Part shown: one piece after another, positions 17,187-30,314 of the stretch
Position numbering within the stretch: the stretch's first letter is position 1
How the letters are laid out: each line of letters opens with the position of its first letter
From: Rhodanobacter sp. C05
GTDB taxonomy: Bacteria; Pseudomonadota; Gammaproteobacteria; Xanthomonadales; Rhodanobacteraceae
NCBI RefSeq assembly: GCF_002001165.1
Contig: NZ_MUNQ01000016.1
Coordinates: 124,001-188,000, forward strand
Direction: 5' to 3'
DNA: 64,000 nucleotides
Made by a program: the position numbers and the translations under genes
Notes under the pieces: model-generated
Database searches by the model: none
What the model was told of the DNA's origin: nothing
The model's input: only the letters and a program-made list of their open reading frames with translations

Positions 17187-19511
17187 TCAGTTCTTCGGCG
17201 GTGGCGGTGCCAGCACTTCGCGGTTGCCGTTGTGCTGCGGCGCGCTGACCACGCCATCCTGTTCCATCTGCTCGACCAGCCGCGCGGCGCGGTTGTAGCC
17301 GATGCGCAGATGGCGCTGCACACCCGAGATCGAGGCACGCCGGGTCTGCGTGACGATTGCCACCGCCTTGTCGTACAGCTGGGTATCGGCATCGCCACCG
17401 CCTTCCTCACCATCCTGCGGCAGGCCGGAGTCGTTGATGTACTTGCCGTCGCTGGTTGGTTGCGCCTCTTCCAGCACGCCTTCGATGTATTGCGGTGCGC
17501 CCTGCGATTTCAGCCACGCGACGACGTGATGCACCTCATGGTCATCGACGAAGGCACCGTGCACGCGTTCCGGCGTGGCGGTGCCGGGCGGCAGATAGAG
17601 CATGTCGCCGTGACCGAGCAGCGCTTCCGCACCGCTCTGGTCGAGGATCGTGCGCGAGTCGATCTTGCTGGAAACCTGGAACGCGATGCGGGTCGGAATG
17701 TTGGCCTTGATCAGGCCGGTGATCACGTCCACCGACGGGCGCTGGGTAGCGAGAATCAAGTGCACGCCGGCGGCACGCGCCTTCTGTGCCAGACGGGCGA
17801 TCAGCTCCTCGACCTTCTTGCCGACGATCATCATCATGTCGGCGAATTCGTCGATGATGATCACGATGTACGGCAGCGGTTCCAGCGGTTCGGCGGCGAG
17901 ATTCGGCATGTCGGGGTTGGGCCGGAACAGCGGATCGAGCAGCGGCTGACCGGCGTTCTCGGCGTCCTTCACCTTCTTGTTGAAGCCGCCGAGATTGCGC
18001 ACGCCCACGGCGGCCATCAGCTTGTAGCGGCGTTCCATCTCGGCCACGCACCAGCGCAAGGCGTTGGCCGCTTCCTTCATGTCGGTGACCACCGGCGCCA
18101 GCAGGTGCGGGATGCCCTCGTACACCGAGAGCTCCAGCATCTTCGGGTCGATCATGATCATCCGCACGTCTTTCGCGCTGGCCTTGTACAGCAGCGAAAG
18201 CACCATCGCGTTGACCGCCACCGACTTGCCGGAGCCCGTCGTGCCGGCGACCAGCAGATGCGGCATCTTGGCCAGATCGACCACCACCGGCTTGCCGCCG
18301 ATGTCCTTGCCCAGCGCCAGCGCCAGCGGCGACTTCAGCTGGTCGTATTTGTCCGAACGCAGGATCTCCGACAGGTAGACGATCTGCTTCTTGGTGTTGG
18401 GGATTTCCAGGCCGATCACGTTCTTGCCGGGGATCACGTCGACCACGCGCACGCTGACCACGGAAAGGCCGCGCGCGATGTCCTTGTCCAGGCTCGATAC
18501 CTGCGAACCACGCACGCCAGCCGCCGGCTCCATCTCGAAGCGGGTGATCACCGGACCCGGATAGGCACCGACCACCTTGGCGTCGATCTTGAAATCCTTC
18601 AGCTTGAACTCGACCTGGCGCGAGAGAACCTCGAGGGTTTCCTCGGAATAGCCCGGGCCCTGCTCCGGCGCCTCGTCCAGCAGCGACAGCGGCGGCAGCT
18701 CGCCTGGCGTGGCGGCACCGACGAACAATGGAATCTGGGTCTCGAGCCTGGCCCGTTCGCTTTTCGCCACCGGTGCGGGAGGCGCCTCGATGCGCACCGG
18801 TTCACGCTTGGCCTGCTTGATGGCGTCGGCCTTCTTGACCACGTCGCGTTCGGTGCGCGCCTGCCGTGCAGCCAGCGCCTCTGGCGCCTCGCGCAGCTTG
18901 CTCTTGATCCAGTCGACCAGCTTCAGTACGCCCTGCCCGGTCCAGTCGGCCACCTTCAGCCATGACAAGCCGGTCGCCAACGTCACCGCCGCCAGAAACA
19001 GTGCCAGCACCAGCAGCGGCGCACCCTTGTCGAGGGCCTGCGAAAGCGGGCGTCCGACCCACAGGCCGATGATGCCGCCGGCACCCTGCGGAGGTACCGG
19101 GTCATCCCCGAAGTCGAGATACAGCAGCGCCGGACCGGTGACAAAGAAAAACACGGCGCCGATCAAGCGCAGCGAGGGCTCCCACGCGTGCGCCGTCCGC
19201 TCGCCGTGCTGACGCAGCACCTGCACGCCCAGCAGCAAAAGCAGCAGCGGAAAACAGTACGCCACGTAGCCGAAAATCCAGCGCAACAGATCGGCGATGT
19301 GCGCACCGAACGTACCGCCGAAATTCTGCACCAGGTTGATCTGGTTGGCGTTGGTCCAGCTGGGATCGCGCGCGTCGTAGGTGAGCAGGCAGATCAGCAG
19401 GTACAGGGCAAGCGGCACCAGCAGCAAAGCGCCGGCTTCACGCAGCCGGCGCTTCAGCTCCTCGCTGAGGCCTTCCTTCGGTTGTTGTTTGACGTTCGCG
19501 CTTCGCGCCAC
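17187..19511 (-). CDS. ftsK: DNA translocase FtsK
   Basis: Septum-located DNA pump for chromosome segregation and XerCD activation. I place the start at the GTG (19509-19511), with AGGAAG upstream, 29 bp after the ald stop, giving 774 residues; longer frames would run into ald. Four N-terminal membrane helices lie at about 28-45, 80-99, 114-133 and 164-184. The linker is short compared with E. coli FtsK. The motor has Walker A GTTGSGKS (423-430), Walker [15 protein letters not shown] and a [10 protein letters not shown] segment. The C-terminal gamma winged helix ([20 protein letters not shown]) binds KOPS-like DNA. lolA follows on the same strand. Confidence 0.95.
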   Translation of the reverse strand: MARSANVKQQPKEGLSEELKRRLREAGALLLVPLALYLLICLLTYDARDPSWTNANQINLVQNFGGTFGAHIADLLRWIFGYVAYCFPLLLLLLGVQVLRQHGERTAHAWEPSLRLIGAVFFFVTGPALLYLDFGDDPVPPQGAGGIIGLWVGRPLSQALDKGAPLLVLALFLAAVTLATGLSWLKVADWTGQGVLKLVDWIKSKLREAPEALAARQARTERDVVKKADAIKQAKREPVRIEAPPAPVAKSERARLETQIPLFVGAATPGELPPLSLLDEAPEQGPGYSEETLEVLSRQVEFKLKDFKIDAKVVGAYPGPVITRFEMEPAAGVRGSQVSSLDKDIARGLSVVSVRVVDVIPGKNVIGLEIPNTKKQIVYLSEILRSDKYDQLKSPLALALGKDIGGKPVVVDLAKMPHLLVAGTTGSGKSVAVNAMVLSLLYKASAKDVRMIMIDPKMLELSVYEGIPHLLAPVVTDMKEAANALRWCVAEMERRYKLMAAVGVRNLGGFNKKVKDAENAGQPLLDPLFRPNPDMPNLAAEPLEPLPYIVIIIDEFADMMMIVGKKVEELIARLAQKARAAGVHLILATQRPSVDVITGLIKANIPTRIAFQVSSKIDSRTILDQSGAEALLGHGDMLYLPPGTATPERVHGAFVDDHEVHHVVAWLKSQGAPQYIEGVLEEAQPTSDGKYINDSGLPQDGEEGGGDADTQLYDKAVAIVTQTRRASISGVQRHLRIGYNRAARLVEQMEQDGVVSAPQHNGNREVLAPPPPKN

Positions 19512-19540
19512 CTTGGAAGGCTTCCTTTTGCCAGTCTGGA

Positions 19541-20605
19541 TCAGAGCATACCTTGCAATGCCGGATGTACCAGCTTGCCGCCGTCGACATTGATGCCGCC
19601 GGCGAGCGGAGCGAACTCGCGCCACTCGTTGCCGGCAGCCAGACGCTGCACGTACGGCAGGATCGCGGCGGAGATCGCCACCGACGAGGTCTGCGGCACC
19701 GCACCCGGCATGTTGGTCACGCAGAAGTGCGTCACGCCGTGCACGTCATAGGTCGGCTCCTTCCAGGTGGTCGGCTTCGAGGTCTCGAAGCAGCCGCCCT
19801 GATCGATCGAGATGTCGACCAGCACCGAGCCCGGCTCCATCGTCTTGACCATCGCTTCGGTGACCACACGCGGCGCCTTGGCGCTGGGGATCAGCACGGC
19901 ACCGACCACGATGTCGGCATCGCGCACTTCCTCGGCGACCGAGGATTCATAGGCGTACAGCGCGGTGACGTTCGGGCCCATCGCCATCATCTCGGCGAGA
20001 CGGTCCTGGCGCTTGTCGAACACCACCACGTTGGCACCGGCGGCAGCGGCCAATGCAGCGGCATTGCCACCGGCCGCGCCGGCGCCCAGCACCACCACCT
20101 TGCCACGCGGGGTCGAGGCCATGCCGCCCAGCAGCTTGCCCTTGCCGCCCTGCGGACGATGCAGCAGGGTCGTGCCGATCTGGGTGGCGATACGGCCGGC
20201 GATCACCGACATCGGCAGCAGCAGCGGCAGCACGCCGTTCTCGTCCACCGACTCGAACGCGATGCCGGTCAGGCCGATGTCGAGCAGGCTCTTGGTCAAC
20301 GCCGGCTCGGCGGCCAGATGCAGGTAGCAGAACAGCAGGTGGTGCTTCTTCAACAAGGCCAGATCGCCGGCAACCGGCTCCTTCACCTTGACGATCAGCT
20401 CGCCCGCCTCGTACAGCGCAGCGGCGTCCGGCACGATCTTGATGCCCTGCTTGACGTAGGCCTCGTCGGCGAAGCCGCTCTTCAGGCCGGCACCGGCCTG
20501 CAGGAACACTTCGTGGCCACGGCGCACCAGGTCGGCGGCGGCGGCGGGAACGAGGGCAACGCGACCTTCAAGGGTCTTGGTTTCGGAGGGGATACCGATA
20601 CGCAT
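19541..20605 (-). CDS. ald: Alanine dehydrogenase
   Basis: NAD-dependent oxidative deamination of L-alanine to pyruvate and ammonia. 354 residues, a little shorter than most Ald proteins (about 370), with the shortfall at the C-terminus after LVHPAL. Family features: [10 protein letters not shown] start, KVKEP with the substrate lysine, YLHLA with the active-site histidine, the Rossmann glycine run [20 protein letters not shown], and [16 protein letters not shown]. It lies just upstream of ftsK on the same strand. In E. coli the corresponding neighbour is lrp; no Lrp gene is seen here. Confidence 0.93.
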   Translation of the reverse strand: MRIGIPSETKTLEGRVALVPAAAADLVRRGHEVFLQAGAGLKSGFADEAYVKQGIKIVPDAAALYEAGELIVKVKEPVAGDLALLKKHHLLFCYLHLAAEPALTKSLLDIGLTGIAFESVDENGVLPLLLPMSVIAGRIATQIGTTLLHRPQGGKGKLLGGMASTPRGKVVVLGAGAAGGNAAALAAAAGANVVVFDKRQDRLAEMMAMGPNVTALYAYESSVAEEVRDADIVVGAVLIPSAKAPRVVTEAMVKTMEPGSVLVDISIDQGGCFETSKPTTWKEPTYDVHGVTHFCVTNMPGAVPQTSSVAISAAILPYVQRLAAGNEWREFAPLAGGINVDGGKLVHPALQGML

Positions 20606-20785
20606 GGGAGCAGTCCTGTGGGTTCTTAGCAGGGGCGACTTGCGTGCACCCAGCCTGGTTAATAAAGCATCAATGGACTGGAAAGCTTGAATCGGGGTGC
20701 TCCCTTCCCCATCCTTGCGGATTCAGACTCCGCCGCGTGCCGCGAAACGGTTGCATGAAACCGCGGCAGGGGCTGAAGCGAATAA

Positions 20786-21787
<1,002 letters not shown>

Positions 21788-21827
21788 TGAACCTGCGCGG
21801 CAGTGCGGCTACCAGCGCCAGCGTGCC

Positions 21828-22967
21828 TTGATCGAGGCACGCTTCCACCCGGCGATCGATCAGCTGCCGGCAGACGCATGGGACGCGCTGCGCGCCGACG
21901 CGAACCCGTTCGTGTCGCACGCGTTCCTCGCTGCGCTGGAACAAAGCGGCTGCATTCTTCCCGACTGGGGCTGGCAGGCGCATCACCTGGGCCTTTATGA
22001 GGATGGCCGGCTGCTCGCCGCTGCACCGCTGTATCTGAAAGGCAATTCGCACGGCGAGTTCGTGTTCGACTTCAGCTGGGCCAGCGCATGGCAACGCGCC
22101 GGTGGCGAGTACTACCCGAAGCTGCTCAACGCCGTGCCCTACTCGCCCGTGCCGGGTCCGCGCCTGCTCGCCGGTAACGACGAAGCGACACCACGGCTGC
22201 AACGCGCGCTGGTCGAAGCGATGCGTCGCGAGACCGAACGGCTCGGGCTGTCTTCGGTGCATGCCAACTTTCTGCAGGAAAGCGAACTCGATGCGTTCGG
22301 CACAGAGTGGCTGGCCCGCTCGGACGTGCAGTTCCACTGGCACAATCACGGTTACCGCCACTTCCCTGCCTTTCTCGCCACGCTCAACCACAAGAAGCGC
22401 AAGAACATCCTGCGCGAACGCAGCCAGGTCGAGGCCAGCGGCGTGGCGATCGAATGGCGCAGCGGCGATGCGCTCAGCGACAACGAATGGCGGCAGGTGC
22501 ATGCGCTGTACCAAGCTACGTTCGATGCCAAAGGCAACCATGCGGCGCTGACAGCTGCGTTCTTTCATCAACTAGGCGCACTGGGCCAGACCGCGCAACT
22601 GGCACTGGCTCGCCACGACCAGGCCATCGTCGCGATGGCGTTGTTCGTACAAAGCGACCGCGTCCTGTATGGACGCTACTGGGGCAGCTCGGTCGATATG
22701 CCAGGGTTGCATTTCGAGCTGTGCTACTACCGCGGTATCGAGCATGCGATTGCGCAGCAGCTGATCCGCTTCGAGCCCGGTGCGCAAGGCGAACACAAGC
22801 TGGCGCGCGGCTTTCTGCCGGTGCGCACGTACTCGCAGCACTACCTGTCGAATCCGGGATTTCGTGCCGCGGTCGCCACGGCGCTTGCGCGCGAGGCGGA
22901 AGCGGTCGACGCTTACGCTGCCGAACTGCAAGATCACAGCCCGTACGCCGACCGCACCAGACGATGA
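21828..22967 (+). CDS. GNAT-fold / FemAB-like acyltransferase (COG3146 type)
   Basis: About 379 residues if the TTG at 21828 is the start; no ATG or GTG lies in a suitable place and family proteins start near AxxWDAL. Typical blocks are NPFVSHAFLAALEQSG, the HHLGLYEDGRLLAAAPLYLK substrate-side segment, FDFSWASAW, NHKKRKNILRERSQV and the C-terminal ARGFLPVRTYSQHYL. Members are predicted N-acyltransferases related to peptidoglycan FemAB enzymes; the substrate is not established. Its stop overlaps the aat start (ATGA), and this pairing with aat suggests a link to amino-acid transfer, which is only inference. Confidence 0.85.
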   Translation: MIEARFHPAIDQLPADAWDALRADANPFVSHAFLAALEQSGCILPDWGWQAHHLGLYEDGRLLAAAPLYLKGNSHGEFVFDFSWASAWQRAGGEYYPKLLNAVPYSPVPGPRLLAGNDEATPRLQRALVEAMRRETERLGLSSVHANFLQESELDAFGTEWLARSDVQFHWHNHGYRHFPAFLATLNHKKRKNILRERSQVEASGVAIEWRSGDALSDNEWRQVHALYQATFDAKGNHAALTAAFFHQLGALGQTAQLALARHDQAIVAMALFVQSDRVLYGRYWGSSVDMPGLHFELCYYRGIEHAIAQQLIRFEPGAQGEHKLARGFLPVRTYSQHYLSNPGFRAAVATALAREAEAVDAYAAELQDHSPYADRTRR

Positions 22968-23701
22968 TTCATCTGCCGCAGCTCGCTGTCGATCTGCCGG
23001 ATCGTTTCCCCGATCCACGCGCTGCGCTGGCCGAGCCGAACGGACTGCTGGCGTTCGGTGGCGACTTGTCACCGCAGCGGCTGCTGACTGCCTACAGCCT
23101 CGGCATCTTTCCATGGTTTGGCGAAGGCGAACCGATCCTGTGGTGGTCGCCCGATCCGCGTTGTGTGTTTCGCACCGAGAATCTGAAGATCAATCGCAGC
23201 CTGCGTCGCCAGCTGACCGGCAAGGGTTGGCGACTGACCGTCGACCACGCGTTCGACCAGGTGATCCGTGCCTGCGCCGCGCCACGCGCTGGGGAATCCG
23301 GTACCTGGCTGGTGCCGGCGATGATCGACGCCTATGCGCAGCTGCATCGCCAGGGTCATGCGCACAGTGTGGAAGTGTGGGACGGCACGCAGCTGATCGG
23401 CGGCATCTACGGTGTCACGATCGGCCGGCTGTTCTGCGGCGAATCGATGTTCAGTGCCGTGAGCGGTGCTTCGAAAATTGCGTTGATGGCGCTGGCCCAG
23501 TTGTTGCGCGAACTGGAATTCCCGCTGATCGACACGCAGGTGAGCAATCCGCACACACAGTCACTGGGTGCGGTCGAGGTACCGCGTGCGCAGTATCTGT
23601 CGGAGGTTGATCGCCTGATCCGGTTGCCCGGGCATGCGGGCAACTGGGCCGACCTCACGCCACGACTGCTGCAACCATGCATGGAGCAGCCTGCACGCTG
23701 A
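22964..23701 (+). CDS. aat: Leucyl/phenylalanyl-tRNA--protein transferase
   Basis: Adds Leu or Phe from tRNA to N-terminal Lys/Arg of proteins, marking them for ClpAP degradation (N-degron pathway). 245 residues. Family landmarks: LAFGGDLSPQRLLTAYSLGI, FPWFGEGEPILWWSPDPR, FRTENLKINRSLR, GTWLVPAMIDAYAQLHRQG, GGIYGVTIGRLFCGESMFS, and LIDTQVSNPHTQSLG. The start ATG overlaps the preceding acyltransferase stop. The gene is complete and ends 15 bp before the converging HD-GYP gene. Confidence 0.96.
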   Translation: MIHLPQLAVDLPDRFPDPRAALAEPNGLLAFGGDLSPQRLLTAYSLGIFPWFGEGEPILWWSPDPRCVFRTENLKINRSLRRQLTGKGWRLTVDHAFDQVIRACAAPRAGESGTWLVPAMIDAYAQLHRQGHAHSVEVWDGTQLIGGIYGVTIGRLFCGESMFSAVSGASKIALMALAQLLRELEFPLIDTQVSNPHTQSLGAVEVPRAQYLSEVDRLIRLPGHAGNWADLTPRLLQPCMEQPAR

Positions 23702-23716
23702 GCTGTCACGCCAGAT

Positions 23717-24529
23717 CTAGTTGGCGTCAGTCTCACCCAGTTTCTTGAGTACGTCGTAATGCCCAAGGAACAGGGCCACCAGATTCGGATCGAGCTGGCT
23801 GCCAGCGGCGTTGCGCAGGTAATCCAGCACTTCCGCTTCGGGCCATGCCGGCTTGTACACGCGTGCCGTGATGAGGGCATCCCATACGTCGACCACGCTG
23901 AAGATGCGCGCGGCCAGTGGAATCTCGTCGCCACGCAAGCCCTGTGGGTAGCCAGTCCCGTCCCAGCGCTCATGGTGGCTATAAGGAATATCGGCCGCAT
24001 CACGCAGAAAATCCACCCGCTGCAGCAGCTCGAAGCCTAGCCGTGGGTGCTGGCGCATTACCGCCATTTCCTCATCATCCAGCCGGCCCGGCTTGACCAG
24101 CACCGCATCGGGCATGGCCAGCTTGCCGATATCGTGCAGCAGCGCACCCAGGGCAAGGTTGCGCAGTGCGTGGCCATGCACCCCGGCCAACCGGGCCAGC
24201 CCGCCTGCCACGCGCATCACCCGATCGGAGTGATCGCCGGTTTCCCTGTGCCGGATATCCATCGCCGAAACCAGCACGCGCAAAGTCTGCTCGTGCCCAT
24301 CCAGCAGCAACTGGTTGGCGGCATTGAGGCGGCGCATGTCGCGACCGATCATCCAGTACAGCACGATGCCGGTGAACAATACGAACACTCCACCCTTGAC
24401 GCTTTGCAGGATGGTGAGTTCGGCCTGGCCATGCACCAGGGCATTCAGCGCGCGATCGGAAAACCAGATCCATAGCGCGGACAACACCACGTAGTAAAAG
24501 GCGATGCGAAACTGGGGACTGATCTTCAC
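23717..24529 (-). CDS. Membrane-anchored HD-GYP domain phosphodiesterase
   Basis: Probable cyclic di-GMP phosphodiesterase. From the GTG at 24529 (GGAG 7 nt upstream) it has 270 residues; the frame is open to 24613. Two hydrophobic helices lie at about 8-24 and 42-60. The HD-GYP domain follows: LLHDIGKLAMPD with HD at 132-133, then HHERWDGTGYPQGLRG with GYP at 193-195, and RIFSVVDVWDAL. There is no receiver domain. The gene ends in TAG, showing that TAG is a normal stop in this genome. It could oppose the diguanylate cyclase at 12.7 kb, but no direct link is visible. Confidence 0.9.
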   Translation of the reverse strand: MKISPQFRIAFYYVVLSALWIWFSDRALNALVHGQAELTILQSVKGGVFVLFTGIVLYWMIGRDMRRLNAANQLLLDGHEQTLRVLVSAMDIRHRETGDHSDRVMRVAGGLARLAGVHGHALRNLALGALLHDIGKLAMPDAVLVKPGRLDDEEMAVMRQHPRLGFELLQRVDFLRDAADIPYSHHERWDGTGYPQGLRGDEIPLAARIFSVVDVWDALITARVYKPAWPEAEVLDYLRNAAGSQLDPNLVALFLGHYDVLKKLGETDAN

Positions 24530-24634
24530 GGCAAGGCTCCGGCGAGGGGTCTCGCACGCGGCATTCACGCCACGCTTCGTCGTGGACAGGCGAAAGTTTG
24601 AAGCACCGACCACGAAGACAGTGTGACAGAAGCT

Positions 24635-25894
<1,260 letters not shown>

Positions 25895-25971
25895 GGCGAA
25901 CGTGACCGGATCGTACAGCGGCAACAACGGGGCGGCGAAGCTGCAAGGATAACCGAACCGGTGTGACCGCT

Positions 25972-27921
25972 TCAGCGTCGCAGTGCTGTCTGCAGCAGGC
26001 GACGCTGCACGCGATCGGCGAGCGTGCGCGGCGCTGTCAGTCCCATCCGCGCCAGGGCTTCGGCCTCGCCTGCAGCCACCGGACCGGGCCGGCAGACGGC
26101 ACGCAGCAGGCGGAATTTGCCGAGCCACGTGCTGCTGGTGGACTTCAGCCAGTTCAGGGCGGGCAGCAGCAGCTGCTCGATTTCGGTGAAGTCGCTGCCG
26201 AACGGAAAAGCCGGGAACAGGCCTTTCTGCTGCATCGGCGCCAGCGCCTCATGCAGGTGTCGTGGATGGTGCCGACGCCAGGCTTCCGGTATCGCGAAAT
26301 CCGCCGCCAGCTTGCCGTGTGCTTTCGCTTCGGCACACAACGCGTCGAGAAAACGCGCATCGCTGATCGACAGCATCGCCTCGATGCATTCGCTGTCGCT
26401 CTTGCCGCGCAGGTCGGCGACACCGTACTCGGTGATGATGAAGTCGCGCAGATGACGCGGAATGGTGGTCTGGCCGTAGCTCCAGCGGATATTGCTTTCG
26501 ATGCCGCCGCGGGTGCTGCGCGTCGCACGCAACAGCAGCGCCGAGCGGCCATCGGGCAATTCATGCGCCATCGCCACGAAGTTGTACTGGCCGCCGACGC
26601 CACTGACCACCGCGCCGTCTTCAAGCGTATCGGACACCGCCGCGCCGAGCAGGGTCGCCATCATGCACGTATTGAAGAAACGCGCACCGCGCCGCTGCAG
26701 CATCGCCAGCGCCTGATGATCGCCATACAGCTGGTTGACGTTGGAGACCGGGCACATGTCGATCGCATCCGGATCGGCGGCCTCGGTGGCGTCGAGCCAG
26801 TCGTACAGTTCCTGCGAGCCGAGGAAGAACGCACCGCGCAGGTAGTGGCCGCCCGGCGTGGACTGATTCAGCCGACCGTTGGCGGAAGCACGCTCCAGCG
26901 CAAGATTGTCCCAGCTGCGCCGCTTCAGGATGCCGCCACGCTGCAAGTGCATGAAGCCATCCATCACCATTTCGCTGGCGCCGTACAGACCGGTCTGGAA
27001 CGGCGCCAGGCCTCCCGTACGTCCAGCCAGTGCGTGGGTGACACCGCGTGGATCCAGCGCCACCAGGGCGCGTCGCCATTGCGTATTGTCGTGCTGGCGC
27101 AGCAGCAATGCCTTGACCAGCGCGTCGGACAGAGCACCGATGCCGATCTGCAGGCAACCGCCATCTCTGACCAGCGCACTGGCATGCAGGCCCAGCGCGT
27201 ATTCCGCCAGATCGACCGGCAGCCGCGGCAGCATGAACAACCGCGGCGATTCCTGCGGGCACAGCTCCACATCGAAATACGCTTCCGCCACCTCGGCGGC
27301 ACCGCTCATGTAGGGCAGATCCGGATGCACGACTGCCACGCACAACGGCCGCTGCCTGCCTGCGGTCTGCACCTGGCTGAGGAAATCCAGCGTGAGATCC
27401 GGATTGCACGACAGGCTGTAGTGCACGCCGTCCGGCCCCTCGCGCCGCGCCACCAGTTGCACCAGCAGGTTGATCTCCTGCACCGCCAGATCACGGGCGA
27501 CGTGGGTGTAGTTCTGGCTGATGTAATTGCGCTGGGCTCGCGTCGAATGCAGCAGCGCACCGGACTGCAGGTAGAACTCATGTACTTCGACGTTTCCAGG
27601 CAACGCATCGCGCGCCTCATCCAGCGCGTACTGCGGATCGATCTGGTCGGCACCGAAATGCCGCTCGAGAAACGGACCGAGGAAACGCTGTTCCAGCCCC
27701 GGTGCCGGTTGTGGCTGCGTCAGTGAAAGCGCCGTATACAGACGCAACGATCGGGTCGGTTCGTTCCGGGTCAGCTGGTACAGCGCATTGAGCAGACCGT
27801 GTGGTTTGCCCAGACCCAGCGGAGCAGCGATGCGCAGATCCGGGCCCAGCTCGTCGGCGAGGTAGCGTGCACAGGCATCGGTGTCGCTGTAACGGTGCTC
27901 GATCGGCATGGTTCGGATCAT
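25972..27921 (-). CDS. Acetyl-CoA hydrolase/transferase family protein
   Basis: 649 residues from the ATG at 27921, which has GGAG 8 nt upstream (ATG at 27909 is an alternative). The C-terminal domain has the family signatures [26 protein letters not shown] and [16 protein letters not shown], with the acetyl-CoA hydrolase/transferase fold. The N-terminal half contains [14 protein letters not shown] and the glycine-rich [12 protein letters not shown] region. Relatives transfer or hydrolyse acyl-CoA thioesters. The protein is longer than the usual 500-residue CoA transferases, with an extra 100-residue C-terminal tail. The specific acyl group is unknown. Confidence 0.88.
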   Translation of the reverse strand: MIRTMPIEHRYSDTDACARYLADELGPDLRIAAPLGLGKPHGLLNALYQLTRNEPTRSLRLYTALSLTQPQPAPGLEQRFLGPFLERHFGADQIDPQYALDEARDALPGNVEVHEFYLQSGALLHSTRAQRNYISQNYTHVARDLAVQEINLLVQLVARREGPDGVHYSLSCNPDLTLDFLSQVQTAGRQRPLCVAVVHPDLPYMSGAAEVAEAYFDVELCPQESPRLFMLPRLPVDLAEYALGLHASALVRDGGCLQIGIGALSDALVKALLLRQHDNTQWRRALVALDPRGVTHALAGRTGGLAPFQTGLYGASEMVMDGFMHLQRGGILKRRSWDNLALERASANGRLNQSTPGGHYLRGAFFLGSQELYDWLDATEAADPDAIDMCPVSNVNQLYGDHQALAMLQRRGARFFNTCMMATLLGAAVSDTLEDGAVVSGVGGQYNFVAMAHELPDGRSALLLRATRSTRGGIESNIRWSYGQTTIPRHLRDFIITEYGVADLRGKSDSECIEAMLSISDARFLDALCAEAKAHGKLAADFAIPEAWRRHHPRHLHEALAPMQQKGLFPAFPFGSDFTEIEQLLLPALNWLKSTSSTWLGKFRLLRAVCRPGPVAAGEAEALARMGLTAPRTLADRVQRRLLQTALRR

Positions 27922-28206
27922 GCCAGAAGCTCCGGGATGCTGGCGCCTGCGATGACCACAACCGGCCACCAAGTGCATCTCTGTGCCCGCCGCGGCATGC
28001 CTGATCGCTCATGGCCCATCGGTCCCACGATGCTGGCAGTCTGGTTCCGGGCCAATCCGGAGTAGCCATCTTTGGCGTCAAACGCCTGCAGCAGGCCGTG
28101 ACCGCGCATCCCGATTTCACTGCTTGAAGCTGTTCATGCACTTTCCGCGTCAAGCGGATGTTTTCTCACGACTTGATACTGTCAGCATGCTAGGCTCGTA
28201 TCCCTT

Positions 28207-29553
28207 ATGCATGCGCCGTTCGACGAGACGCCACGCCACATACTGACCCCCAGCTCGCTCAACCGGCTGGTGCGCGATCTGCTGGGCGATGTGTTTCCGC
28301 TGGTATGGATCGAGGGCGAGCTGTCGAATGTGGCGAAACCGGCTTCCGGCCACCTGTACTTCACCCTGAAGGACAACGGTGCGCAGGTGCGTTGCGCGAT
28401 GTTCAAGCCAAAGGCCGGCATGCTGCGCTTCCGTCCGGTCGACGGCATGCAGGTGCTGTTGCGTGCCAAGGTTGGCCTGTACGAACCACGCGGCGAGTTC
28501 CAGCTGGTCGCCGAAAGCATGGAGCCGGCTGGCGAAGGCGCATTGCAGCGTGAATTCGAACAGCTCAAGGCGCGGCTTGATGCCGAAGGTCTGTTTGCGC
28601 AGGCGCGCAAGCGCCCGCTGCCCCGTTACGCGCGGCGCATCGGCGTGATCACCTCGGCCACCGGCGCCGCCGTGCGCGATGTGCTGAGCGTGCTTGGCCG
28701 GCGCTGGCCGTTGGCCGATGTCGAGGTGTTGCCGGTGCCGGTGCAAGGTCGCGAGGCGCCCCCAGCGATTGCCGCGATGCTGCGCAAGGCCTCGGCCAGT
28801 GGCCGCTACGACGTGCTGCTGCTGACCCGCGGCGGCGGCTCGCTGGAAGACCTGTGGGCGTTCAACGACGAGACGGTGGCACGGGCGATCCACGCCAGCG
28901 CTGTACCGGTGGTTTCCGCCGTCGGCCACGAGATCGACTTCAGCATCGCCGACTTCGTCGCCGACCTGCGTGCACCCACACCCTCGGCCGCGGCCGAACT
29001 GCTGGTGCCCGATGCGGTAGCGGTCGGCCGTCATCTGCAGCAACTGCAGCAACGCATGGTCACCTTGCAGCAACGCCGGTTGCAGGCACAGTCGCAACGC
29101 GTCGATCACCTGCTGGTGCGACTGCAGACCCAGCGACCGCAGGCACGACTGGCCCGCGACCGCGAACGCCTGCTGCATCTGCAACACCGCCTGGGTGCCG
29201 TGCTGCGCGAACAGAGCCAACTGCGACAAACCCGGTTGGAACGGCTGCATGCGCGCCTGCTGGCACAGCATCCGCGCACGCAACTGTCGTTGCTGGCACG
29301 TCGGCTGGCCGAGCAGGACCAACGCCTGCGCCGCGCGATCACTTACACGCTGGAACGCCAGCAGACCGCACTACGTCATGCAGGTCATGCGCTGCATGCG
29401 ATAAGCCCGCTGGCCACACTGGAACGCGGCTACGCGATCCTGTTCGACGAGGCGGGACAGGTAGTGCGCTCGGTCGCCGCTGTCAGCGAGGGCGACACCG
29501 TCAATGCCCGCGTGAGCGATGGCGAACTCAGGCTGCGAGTGCTTGACAAATAA
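28207..29553 (+). CDS. xseA: Exodeoxyribonuclease VII large subunit
   Basis: Catalytic subunit of the single-strand exonuclease ExoVII, used in mismatch repair and DNA-damage processing. 448 residues. The N-terminal OB fold includes LNRLVRDLLGDVFPLVWIEGELSN and SGHLYFTLKDNGAQVRC. The catalytic domain has RRIGVITSATGAAVRDVL, LLLTRGGGSLEDLWAFNDE, VVSAVGHEIDFSIADFVAD and APTPSAAAELLVP. A long Q/R/L-rich coiled coil (about 275-385) follows. It ends with LERGYAIL and the YSEGD-like AVSEGDTVNARVSDG. The small subunit gene xseB is not next to it. Confidence 0.96.
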   Translation: MHAPFDETPRHILTPSSLNRLVRDLLGDVFPLVWIEGELSNVAKPASGHLYFTLKDNGAQVRCAMFKPKAGMLRFRPVDGMQVLLRAKVGLYEPRGEFQLVAESMEPAGEGALQREFEQLKARLDAEGLFAQARKRPLPRYARRIGVITSATGAAVRDVLSVLGRRWPLADVEVLPVPVQGREAPPAIAAMLRKASASGRYDVLLLTRGGGSLEDLWAFNDETVARAIHASAVPVVSAVGHEIDFSIADFVADLRAPTPSAAAELLVPDAVAVGRHLQQLQQRMVTLQQRRLQAQSQRVDHLLVRLQTQRPQARLARDRERLLHLQHRLGAVLREQSQLRQTRLERLHARLLAQHPRTQLSLLARRLAEQDQRLRRAITYTLERQQTALRHAGHALHAISPLATLERGYAILFDEAGQVVRSVAAVSEGDTVNARVSDGELRLRVLDK

Positions 29554-29626
29554 TCGACGAGGCTTGACAGCCATCTTCGGCTAGTGCGCGAACTATCACT
29601 GATCAAAGGCGAAGGATTGACGTTTG

Positions 29627-29644
29627 ATTACCTCCATCCCCTTA
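29627..29644. repeat. Copy of a short dispersed repeat (attacctccrtcccctta)
   Basis: attacctccatcccctta lies between xseA and the AT-rich membrane-protein gene. The same motif, with g for a at the tenth position, occurs at 62763-62780, and a related inverted version lies at 51994-52024. The shared core suggests a dispersed short repeat family that tends to mark accessory borders in this window. Confidence 0.45.
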
Positions 29645-29655
29645 AACTCACCTTA

Positions 29656-30174
29656 TCACCAGCCTCTTATTGAATCGCTCACTAAAATACCATCGCACAT
29701 CACGATATCGATGCCGCGAATGCGCTCGATCCTAATATCATGGGATCGAACCTGTGTGTTCATCACATCCACAAACACACGAAAATCATGCATGCTGGCG
29801 GGGAATCTTATCCATCCGCTGGACCAGAAGCTCAGCGAGACTCCATCACGAGGAATAATAAAAAAAGACCTGGCAGGCTCGGCACTTAGACCTTTTCTTA
29901 CAACATCTTTGATTACCTTGATATCTGACCATTTCAAAAATAATACTGACCTTCCAAAAAAAATCCTAGAAATTCCGTTATCGTTGACCACCAAATCCAT
30001 ACAAATGACACGATCAATAAAAGCTAACACTATATTAAAAACGACACCAAAAATAAAAACAAGATTATCTTCATTGAATCCGCTTTGTCTAATTCCAATA
30101 ATCGCTAAAAATGCACAAATTATCGCAAAAACACATACGTATATTAGTCCCGTCTTTCGGAATTTGAACGTCAT
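29656..30174 (-). CDS. AT-rich small membrane protein with two helices and a soluble PH-like tail
   Basis: 172 residues starting MTFKFRKTGLIYV. Two hydrophobic segments at about 9-27 and 38-56 are followed by a beta-rich soluble region (LVVNDNGISRIFFG, LKWSDIKVIKDVV, SFFIIPRDGVSLSFWSSG), an order seen in bacterial PH-domain membrane proteins. The gene is much richer in A+T than its neighbours, so recent acquisition is likely. An opposite-strand frame of similar length has no such pattern. Its ATG overlaps the stop of a small P/Q-rich frame (30171-30314). I do not recognise a named family. Confidence 0.65.
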   Translation of the reverse strand: MTFKFRKTGLIYVCVFAIICAFLAIIGIRQSGFNEDNLVFIFGVVFNIVLAFIDRVICMDLVVNDNGISRIFFGRSVLFLKWSDIKVIKDVVRKGLSAEPARSFFIIPRDGVSLSFWSSGWIRFPASMHDFRVFVDVMNTQVRSHDIRIERIRGIDIVMCDGILVSDSIRGW

Positions 30175-30314
30175 TTATTTATCCTCAATACAGTGAACCG
30201 TGGCGCTACAAATCCTTGGTGATAAATAACATACGGGGCTGCTGTCGATGACGGCGGCGGGCTCGTCACAATAGGTTGTTGCATCTGTGGCGGCTGTTGA
30301 GCTGGCGGGAACAT
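30171..30314 (-). CDS. Small P/Q-rich ORF translationally coupled to the PH-like membrane protein
   Basis: 47 residues from the ATG at 30314, or 55 from the in-frame ATG at 30338; no clear Shine-Dalgarno precedes either. The sequence starts MFPPAQQPPQMQQPIVTSPP and continues to YVIYHQGFVAPRFTVLRINK. The TGA overlaps the ATG of the next gene (ATGA), the coupling typical of true gene pairs here, which is the main support. It could also be the degraded 5' part of a once longer gene. Function unknown. Confidence 0.45.
   Translation of the reverse strand: MFPPAQQPPQMQQPIVTSPPPSSTAAPYVIYHQGFVAPRFTVLRINK

Noticed and set aside
29624..30196. 190-codon plus-strand frame in the AT-rich patch
   Set aside because: Lacks hydrophobic or domain patterns and is opposite the better supported two-helix membrane gene.
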